Source: Ensifer oleiphilus
Lineage (GTDB): Bacteria > Pseudomonadota > Alphaproteobacteria > Rhizobiales > Rhizobiaceae
Length of the DNA: 64,000 bases
NCBI RefSeq assembly: GCF_013371465.1
Contig: NZ_JABWDU010000002.1
Coordinates: forward strand, 186,001-250,000
Direction of reading: 5' to 3'
Below the pieces are notes generated by a model. The model was not told the DNA's origin and searched no databases. It worked only from the letters and a program-made list of their open reading frames with translations. Below are positions 57,674-64,000 of this stretch, in pieces (positions within the stretch are counted from its first letter, which is position 1; each line of letters begins with the position of its first letter). Both the position numbers and the translations under genes were made by a program.

Positions 57674-57895
57674 ATGGAAACTCCCTGCATTCTCGTCTGT
57701 TCCATCGATGACAAGACCGGCTACTGTTTCGGCTGCGGTCGCACCCGCAACGAGGTCGGCGCCTGGTCGCTCTACACTGACGCCGAGCGCCGGGCGATCA
57801 TGCTGGCGCTCCCTGCAAGGCTCGAAACGATGGAGCGGAAACCGCGTCGCGAAACGCGCCGCACGCGCATGGCGAGGGAACGCGGCGACGCATGA
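57674..57895 (+). CDS. DUF1289 small cysteine-rich protein
   Basis: A 73-residue protein with the DUF1289 core PCILVCSIDDKTGYCFGCGR: four cysteines likely bind a metal, and the spacing C-x3-C-x8-C-x2-C is typical. A basic C-terminal tail follows (RETRRTRMARERG). Its stop overlaps the start of the aspartic protease gene by four bases (ATGA), so they are coupled. The function is unknown. Confidence 0.9.
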   Translation: METPCILVCSIDDKTGYCFGCGRTRNEVGAWSLYTDAERRAIMLALPARLETMERKPRRETRRTRMARERGDA

Positions 57896-58593
57896 CACGC
57901 CTTCTGATCCTGCTCTCGATTCTTGCGATCGGCCTCCTGCTGCTGATCGTCAACCACGACACCGGCCGCACCTTCGGGCTGGCAAATGACGATTTCGGTC
58001 AGCTCGTCTCGCTTGGCGCCATCGCGACGCTGCTCAGCGCCGGCATCTGGCAAAGCCGCCGCCGCTTCGGCGAAGGTGCCCGGCAGGCGGCCATCTGGCT
58101 GCTGATCGTCCTCGCTCTCGTCTCGGCCTACGTCTACCGCTTCGAGCTGCAGGGCTTCGGCAACCGGGTGCTTTCCGGCCTGATACCCGGCCGCGCGACC
58201 GTCATCACCGACAACGAGGGCCGCCAGGAGGTGGTGCTGCAGAAAATGATCAATGGTCACTTCGAGACCAACGCTGCGGTCAACGGCAAGGAAATCAGCA
58301 TGCTGGTCGATACTGGCGCCAGTAGCATCGCGCTGACCTACGAGGATGCCGAGCGCATCGGCCTCGACCCGGCGAACCTGAGCTACACGATGACGGTGAT
58401 GACCGCCAATGGTCAGGCGATGGCCGCGCCCGTGCTGCTGTCTGAGGTCGCCATCGGCCCGATCATGCGTAACGATGTCCGCGCGACCGTCGCCGCTGAA
58501 GGCAAGCTCGACCAGAGCCTGCTGGGTATGAGCTTCCTGTCGACGCTCGACTTGCTGCAGATGCGCACCGACGAACTTCGACTGCGCGACTGA
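57892..58593 (+). CDS. Retropepsin-like aspartic protease (TIGR02281 family)
   Basis: A 233-residue protein with membrane helices near 2-18 and 71-86. The C-terminal domain (about 115-230) has one catalytic motif, MLVDTGASSIALTYEDAERI, and the flap and hydrophobic GQAMAAPVLLSEVAIG and LLGMSFLSTLD stretches of clan AA proteases. It should act as a homodimer on the periplasmic side; substrates are unknown. It is co-translated with the DUF1289 protein. Confidence 0.9.
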   Translation: MTRLLILLSILAIGLLLLIVNHDTGRTFGLANDDFGQLVSLGAIATLLSAGIWQSRRRFGEGARQAAIWLLIVLALVSAYVYRFELQGFGNRVLSGLIPGRATVITDNEGRQEVVLQKMINGHFETNAAVNGKEISMLVDTGASSIALTYEDAERIGLDPANLSYTMTVMTANGQAMAAPVLLSEVAIGPIMRNDVRATVAAEGKLDQSLLGMSFLSTLDLLQMRTDELRLRD

Positions 58594-58679
58594 CCGGAAT
58601 TTCCGGCAGACGCATCTTCGTGCATGTTGGCGATATCGCCGTGCGGATGTCCGCAGACCGTTGCCCAAGGAGTCGCCGC

Positions 58680-59360
58680 ATGGATTTCATGCGATTGCTG
58701 AAGTCGATCGAAGAGCTTCTCTACGAACTCGTGTCATGGCTGCTGTTCTATCCGCTGACGATGTGGCGTACGCTGCACCAGCCGCAAGCGATGATGCGCT
58801 ATGCCGATCTTGAGCTGACCGACGACGTCTCCGAACAGTACACCGAGACGCTGAGCCCGCCGCTCTTTCTGCTGATTACGCTCATGCTCGCCCACGGCGT
58901 CGAGCTCGGATTGGTCAATCAGACGACACCCTGGGCGCCGCCGCCGCTGCTCGCAAACGATTCCAATCTTCTAATGTTTCGCGCCGTCGCCTTCAGCATT
59001 CTGCCCTTGCTGATGGCGGTCAAGCTGCTCCGCCATAAGGGAGCCCGGCTCACCCGCGACACGCTGAGGGCGCCCTTTTTCAGCCAGTGCTACGTCACCT
59101 CGCCGTTCGCGCTTGCGCTCAGCGTCGGCATGCTGCTGACGCGAACGGATAACCAAACGGCACGCGTCACTGGCCTTGCCTGCGTACTTGCCGCCTTCGC
59201 CTGGTATGTGATCGTGGAAACGCGCTGGTTCAAGGCCGACCTCGGGCTGTCGACAACAGGCGCGGTCTTGCGTGTCGTGTGGACGTTGGTTCAAGCGCTG
59301 ATCGCCATCCTGCTTGTCGGCGCCGCTATCGTGTATGGCACAGGCAGCCCGCCCGCCTGA
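58680..59360 (+). CDS. Multi-pass membrane protein of unknown function
   Basis: A 226-residue inner-membrane protein with about five helices (near 14-25, 60-80, 98-115, 137-152 and 158-220 in two). MDFMRLLKSIEELLYELVSW starts with an amphipathic helix. The layout is like Yip1/permease-type proteins, but I recognise no family for certain. AAGGAG precedes the ATG at 58680. It converges on the ABC exporter genes. Confidence 0.75.
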   Translation: MDFMRLLKSIEELLYELVSWLLFYPLTMWRTLHQPQAMMRYADLELTDDVSEQYTETLSPPLFLLITLMLAHGVELGLVNQTTPWAPPPLLANDSNLLMFRAVAFSILPLLMAVKLLRHKGARLTRDTLRAPFFSQCYVTSPFALALSVGMLLTRTDNQTARVTGLACVLAAFAWYVIVETRWFKADLGLSTTGAVLRVVWTLVQALIAILLVGAAIVYGTGSPPA

Positions 59361-59378
59361 TGTCGCTTGGCGCCACCG

Positions 59379-60136
59379 TCAGTTCCGCAGCCGGTAACCG
59401 GTGCGGAAGATCCAGGCGAGCACCGACAGGCAGATGCTCAGGAAAGCCAGGATAATGACAGCACTGACAACCGGATTGACATCCGACACTTCGAAGAAGC
59501 TCCAACGGAAACCACTGATAAGATAGAGCACCGGGTTGAAGTGGCTGACCGCCTGCCAGAACGGCGGCAGCATGTCGATCGAGTAGAAGCTGCCACCGAG
59601 GAAAACGAGCGGCGGGATCACCAGCATCGGAATCAGGTTCAGCTGCTCGAAGTCCTTGGCCCAGATACCGATAATGAAACCGAACAGGCTGAACGACACG
59701 GCTGTCAGCACGAAGAAGAAGATCATCGCCAGCGGATGGGCGATCGAAAGATCGACGAACAGCGAAGCCGTCAACAGGATGATCGTTCCGATCATCAACC
59801 CCTTGGTCGCCGCCGCTCCGACGTAACCCAGCACGATCTCGATCATCGAAACCGGCGAGGACAGAACCTCGTAGATCGTGCCGGTGAATTTCGGGAAGTA
59901 GATGCCGAAGGAGCCGTTGCCGATGCACTGCGTCAAAAGCGTCAGCATGATCAGGCCGGGCGTGATGAAGGCGCCATAGGAGACGCCGTTGATCTCCTGG
60001 ATGCGCGCGCCGATCGCCGCGCCGAAGACGATGAAATAGAGCGAGGTGGAAATCACCGGCGACACGACGCTCTGCAGCAGCGTGCGCCGCGTGCGCGCCA
60101 TCTCGAAGAAGTAGATCGACTTGATCGCTTCGATGT

Positions 60137-60140
<4 letters not shown>
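59379..60140 (-). CDS. ABC-2 type transporter permease (YadH-like)
   Basis: A 253-residue membrane protein with six helices. The [20 protein letters not shown]-like N-terminus and the central [17 protein letters not shown]-type segment (here [20 protein letters not shown]) and [19 protein letters not shown] match ABC-2 permeases of the YadH group. With the ATPase gene just upstream it forms an exporter of unknown substrate. Its ATG overlaps the ATPase stop by four bases (ATGA). Confidence 0.92.
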
Positions 60141-61063
<923 letters not shown>

Positions 61064-61239
61064 GAAGCTGATCCGGATGCGGGGGGCGAAGTCGGCAGGT
61101 CCCGCCTATATGGGGCGATTCACCGCAATTTGCAGCCTGCCGGATGGAAAAAACAAGGTGACGAACCGTCAACGTTCCGGCAACCTCGCCACCATCGACC
61201 CGGAGGCTACGATCGCCCTCGCCTTGCCGACGCCCGCCG

Positions 61240-61543
61240 ATGCGCTGTAGCCGGTCATGCAGCGCCACGCCGGCAAGCATGGCGACGACGAAAAGCATCG
61301 TCGCCCACATCCGGAGCGAAAGCGACGCAAGGGCCGGATCGGGGCAAAGGCCAACCTGGCTCCAACCGACGCCGAAGATCTCCGAACCGACGATGAGGCG
61401 GCGGTCGATCACGCAGTTCTGTGGCAGATGAAAGGCATCATCATCCCGCTGATGCTGGACACGCGAGCATTGGCCACCATCAGGATCGCCGCCGAGAACC
61501 CGATCAGTAGGTCTCCCGCATGCGCACTCCACTACTCATTCAT
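61240..61543 (-). pseudogene. Chimeric remnant of two YeeE/YedE sulfur-transport genes
   Basis: Directly after the ArsR gene, the frame from ATG 61543 reads MNE, then a TAG (61534-61532), then WSAHAGDLLIGFSAAILMVA and NARVSSISGMM. This is the start of a YeeE/YedE (DUF395) protein. Near 61440 another frame takes over with FHLPQNCVIDRRLI, FGVGWSQVGLCPDPALASLS and FVVAMLAGVAL, the C-terminal part of the second family member (DUF6691). CPDPA replaces the usual CPGPA. An internal deletion of most of both genes, with a nonsense codon, fits best. Confidence 0.75.
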
Positions 61544-61549
61544 TTTTTT

Positions 61550-61882
61550 TCATTTTTTCGCGCCTTCGCGACAGAAGATCTGACAGAGCGTGCCCACGAG
61601 CCGCCCGACCTTGTCATGGCTGAGGCGATAGAAAACCTGCTTGGCCTGCCGCCGCGTCGAAACGACGCCGGCATCGCGCAAGACGGTCAATTGCTGCGAC
61701 AGCGTCGGCTGGCGGATCCCCAGCAACTCCTCCAGTGCCGCCACAGAATGTTCTCCTTCGAGAAGCGTGGTGACGATCAGCAGCCTGTTGCGGTTGGCAA
61801 GCGTGCGCAGGATCAGCGAAACTTCGGTGGCGTGTGCCGTCATGTCGGCACGCACCCCTGGAAATCGCATAACAGTACCCAT
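61550..61882 (-). CDS. ArsR-family transcriptional repressor (BigR/SqrR-like)
   Basis: A 110-residue winged-helix repressor: LRTLANRNRLLIVTTLLEGE, then ELLGIRQPTLSQQLTVLRDA as the recognition helix. VVSTRRQAKQVFYRLSH forms the wing. CAGGAGGAAAGC before the ATG is an excellent ribosome binding site. Neighbours (a TauE/SafE exporter and YeeE/YedE remnants) are those of the BigR regulon for sulfide and sulfite stress. However, the Cys pair that senses persulfide in BigR is not clearly present; only a C-terminal LCQIFCREG pair is seen. Confidence 0.88.
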   Translation of the reverse strand: MGTVMRFPGVRADMTAHATEVSLILRTLANRNRLLIVTTLLEGEHSVAALEELLGIRQPTLSQQLTVLRDAGVVSTRRQAKQVFYRLSHDKVGRLVGTLCQIFCREGAKK

Positions 61883-62182
61883 GCTTTCCTCCTGTCGTGC
61901 CTAGGAGTGAGTGGAGACCCAAAAGAAGCGCCCGGAACAAACCGAGACTCAATCCATGATTGTTATACGAATTAATATATTATCGTATTACTTATTCACA
62001 TGTCAGACGAAACACAAACGCGTTACTACCGCGCGCCGGCGTACTTCGACGCGATCGCAAAAAATCATATAGCAAAAACAGTTCGCTACAACGGTGCGCC
62101 ACTCAAAATACGCACTCCTGAGTTGGATCGATGAAGAAACGCAACCATGATGGCAGGCTAAAATTCTTGGTGCAAAAACAAC
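61883..62182. other. AT-rich control region upstream of the arsR-type gene
   Basis: This 300-bp gap between the TauE/SafE stop and the arsR-type start is much more AT-rich than the rest of the window. It contains the 28-bp palindrome at 61963-61990 and presumably the arsR promoter. No gene is supported in it. Confidence 0.55.
61963..61990. promoter_or_regulatory. 28-bp imperfect palindrome, likely ArsR/BigR operator
   Basis: The sequence begins TTATACGAATTA and ends TATTATCGTATTA; ATACGA and TCGTAT are perfectly matched arms around a 12-bp AT-only centre, and 18 of 28 positions are symmetric. It is 80 bases upstream of the arsR-type start codon. AT-rich dyads of this size are typical operators of this repressor family. 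The binding itself is inferred. Confidence 0.65.
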
Positions 62183-63004
62183 CTACCCGTAAAGGCTGTA
62201 GAGAAACCGCGCCGCAATCAAAATCATGAAGACACCAAATCCAGTCTCGAGCTGACGCCGGTTCATGGCGTGAGCGGCACGCACGCCAAGCGGCGCGACC
62301 AGCAATGTGATCGGGATGATCAATGCGACCGCGATCCAGTTGATGAATCCGGTTGAAAGCGGCGGTAGCCCCGGCAAGCCCCACCCGGCCCAGACGTAGC
62401 CGAAAAGTCCGGGGATCGAGATCAGCACCCCGACGCCGGCCGAGGTCGCGACCGCCTGATGGATCGGGCGGCCATAGAGCGTCATGAAGGTGTTGTTGAG
62501 CACACCGCCGCCGATGCCCATGAGCCCTGAGAGGATACCGATCGCGACGCCGACCAGCCATTTTACCGGATTGCGCGGTAGATCGGAGCCAAGCCGCCAG
62601 CTTGCGCGGTTGAACAGCATGCGAAATGCGACGGCAAGTGCGATCACCGCAAAGATCAGCCGAAGCGTTCCGCTGCTGACGGACGATGCGATGACCGATG
62701 CCAGGATGGCGCCGAGCGGTACGGCGACGGTCCAGTTTCGCAACAGCGCCATGTCGACTACGCCCCGCTTGTAGTGCGACAGGAAGGATCGCACGGAGGT
62801 CGGCACGATAATGGCCAGAGACGTTCCGACCGAAAGATGCATGCGAACGGCATCGTCGATACCGAGCAATCCAAACACCTGGTAGAAAACAGGAACAAGG
62901 ATCGCCCCGCCGCCAATGCCGAAAAGACCGGCAAGCAGCCCAGCGACCACGCCGGCGGCGGCCAGCGCCAGCGCAAACATCATCAGTTCAGAAACTGGCG
63001 GCAC
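62183..63004 (-). CDS. TauE/SafE-family sulfite exporter
   Basis: A 273-residue inner-membrane protein with eight or so helices in two repeats: GVVAGLLAGLFGIGGGAILV at about 17-36 and AIGILSGLMGIGGGVLNN near 155-172. Glycine-rich GIGGG motifs in each repeat are the family hallmark. It is thought to export sulfite or related organosulfur anions. With the BigR-like repressor downstream, sulfur-stress export is the likely role. It reads towards the arsR-type gene but is separated by the 300-bp control region. Confidence 0.9.
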   Translation of the reverse strand: MPPVSELMMFALALAAAGVVAGLLAGLFGIGGGAILVPVFYQVFGLLGIDDAVRMHLSVGTSLAIIVPTSVRSFLSHYKRGVVDMALLRNWTVAVPLGAILASVIASSVSSGTLRLIFAVIALAVAFRMLFNRASWRLGSDLPRNPVKWLVGVAIGILSGLMGIGGGVLNNTFMTLYGRPIHQAVATSAGVGVLISIPGLFGYVWAGWGLPGLPPLSTGFINWIAVALIIPITLLVAPLGVRAAHAMNRRQLETGFGVFMILIAARFLYSLYG

Positions 63005-63069
63005 GGATGCTCCGATCGTGACAGTGGAAATCCGGCGAAGAAAGCCAATATTGCCGCCGTCACGCCGGT

Positions 63070-63206
63070 TCTGTCACGAAACGGTGATGCTTTTCAATCA
63101 GTTTGGCGTGGCACGCGGCCAGCCGCCTCGTGATTTGCACGCATCGCCTTAGTTCCGGAGCTTCTTCTCCGGACGTCGGCCGGCTCCCCCGCCGGCCTCT
63201 TTTTTT
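63070..63206 (+). ncRNA. Candidate trans-acting small RNA (3' end defined by terminator)
   Basis: No + strand gene lies upstream, yet the + strand carries two consecutive hairpins followed by seven T residues. The first hairpin is TCCGGAG-CTTCTT-CTCCGGA (63154-63173); the second is the terminator at 63178. Both loops are pyrimidine-rich, and CTTCTTCTCC could pair with Shine-Dalgarno regions, as in several rhizobial sRNA families. The 5' end is a guess. Confidence 0.35.
63178..63206 (+). terminator. Orphan rho-independent terminator on the + strand
   Basis: GGCCGGC pairs with GCCGGCC around a TCCCCC loop, then TC and seven Ts. The flanking genes both run leftwards (TauE/SafE start at 63004, extensin-like stop at 63238), so no known + transcript uses this terminator. 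Confidence 0.85.
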
Positions 63207-63237
63207 GCCGGCTCACGACCACAATGCTGCACGCCCC

Positions 63238-64000
63238 TCAATCGCAGTGACGGTAACCGGTCTTGCGCGTCCTCAGGTCGAAGTGGAAATGATCCTTGTG
63301 AAACGGATCGCTGCCAGGCCCGAGCACCGTGTTGAAGTATTTGCAGCTGTCGGTGCGCACGGCCTTCAACAGTCCCTTTTCGCGAAAGGCGAAGAAGCCT
63401 TTCTTGCGCACGTCGATTTCCTTACCGTTCTTCAAGACGAACTTGCCGACGTCGATGGCGTTACCATGCGCGTGCTCGGACATCGGGTTGCCCCGGCGCG
63501 AATTCATCGTGCGGCAGGAATAACCGCCGAGCGGCTTGATCGTCTTGACGCCGGACCAGTAGCGATAGCGTGACGACGGCGCCAGTTCGTATTTCACCCA
63601 CTTCGCGAAGGCTTCGGTCACTTCGCAGTTAAGCTTGACTGCAGGCTTTACGTCGATGCCTCCGGAGAGACCGCTGAGTTGGATCGGATAGTCGATGCCG
63701 CAAGACGGACCGTTGCTGATGCGTGGGATGTCGCGGAACTCGACCCCGAGCTTGCGCAAGCGTTGGCGGCAGGCAATTTCCGAGCGCGGCATCTGGCCGG
63801 TGAACTGCGATTCCGGCTCCGACAGCGGATTGCGTGCCCGCGGCAGCATCGCCACCTCCTGCGGTTCCTGGGCGCGCTGCATTGCACGCTGACGCTCGAA
63901 GGCGAGACGACGCTGAGCTTCTTCGGCGGAAATTTGCTCCGCCGTCAAAGGCGGCAGATCCGGGTCGCCGCCAAGGCTCGCCTGCGCCTCGTTCAGCGTC
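63238..64000 (-). CDS. Extensin-like protein with M15-type fold, 5' end cut by the window
   Basis: At least 254 codons are visible; the frame is open to the window edge (TLNEAQASLGGDPDLPPL at the start), so the N-terminus, probably a signal peptide and proline-rich region, is missing. The C-terminal domain is the Extensin_2/DUF-type domain: SEIACRQRLRKLGVEF, CGIDYPIQLSGLSGG, GGYSCRTMNSRRG, SEHAHGNAIDVGKF (metal-binding His and Asp) and DPFHKDHFHFDLR (second His). Conserved cysteines suggest an exported protein. It probably binds or cuts cell-wall material. Confidence 0.87.
   Translation of the reverse strand, partial: TLNEAQASLGGDPDLPPLTAEQISAEEAQRRLAFERQRAMQRAQEPQEVAMLPRARNPLSEPESQFTGQMPRSEIACRQRLRKLGVEFRDIPRISNGPSCGIDYPIQLSGLSGGIDVKPAVKLNCEVTEAFAKWVKYELAPSSRYRYWSGVKTIKPLGGYSCRTMNSRRGNPMSEHAHGNAIDVGKFVLKNGKEIDVRKKGFFAFREKGLLKAVRTDSCKYFNTVLGPGSDPFHKDHFHFDLRTRKTGYRHCD

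Noticed and set aside
61257-61583. + strand frame upstream of the ABC exporter
   Set aside because: It lies opposite the YeeE remnants and the arsR end, lacks a ribosome binding site and has no domain.

Overview
The window is a gene-dense, GC-rich stretch of an alphaproteobacterial chromosome, almost certainly from the Rhizobiaceae and most like Sinorhizobium/Ensifer. Four things point there: the order gor, DUF2059, rpiA, gph, large L,D-transpeptidase, fumC; the separate moaA and mobA-mobB loci; an Usg protein; and family-typical regulators. No rRNA, tRNA, prophage, insertion sequence or CRISPR array was seen. The species assignment rests on remembered gene order and protein style, not on a search.

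Layout. 1-4.3 kb: a cupin-HTH regulator with a perfect palindrome in front, a CHASE4-GGDEF gene broken by one in-frame TAG, and an ankyrin-repeat protein. 4.4-9.8 kb: nadE followed by a beta-propeller protein, then an LtaS-type phosphoglycerol transferase and a DUF1003 protein. 10-13.7 kb: a TadE/TadG pair and two unrecognised genes. 14-15.5 kb: a MerR regulator fused to a P-loop ATPase domain, and a GFA protein. 15.6-25.2 kb: central metabolism (class II DAHP synthase, gor, rpiA, gph, fumC) plus a large L,D-transpeptidase; fumC ends in a 22-bp tandem repeat that duplicates its own stop region. 25.4-32.8 kb: a diguanylate cyclase, envelope enzymes (YkuD, M15 peptidase), a hydrolase/MarR pair with twin operators, and a DUF971-CPA2 antiporter operon. 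32.9-39.5 kb: moaA, a composite repeat element holding fourteen 7-bp repeats, a chemoreceptor, an EamA transporter and mobA-mobB. 39.5-45.8 kb: a polysaccharide deacetylase, a repetitive OmpA protein, and a polar amino-acid ABC importer without an ATPase gene. 45.9-52.8 kb: usg, DUF2270, a methyltransferase, a beta-hydroxyacid dehydrogenase/AlkD-like pair, a nitrilase-fold protein that seems to lack catalytic residues, an Lrp regulator and a UDG/nuclease pair. 52.9-61 kb: a histidine kinase, GNAT, dgkA, cobT and cobS, DUF1289/aspartic protease, and a YadGH-like ABC exporter. 61.2-64 kb: a BigR-type ArsR gene with a TauE/SafE exporter and the decayed remains of two YeeE/YedE genes, an orphan + strand terminator that suggests a small RNA, and an extensin-like protein cut by the window end.

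Most of the window is ordinary core chromosome. The observations most worth checking are the MerR-ATPase fusion, the chimeric YeeE/YedE remnant, the nonsense-interrupted CHASE4-GGDEF gene, the tandem MarR operators, the nitrilase-fold protein with altered triad, and the candidate small RNA near 63.1 kb. I did not find a clearly new multi-gene system.
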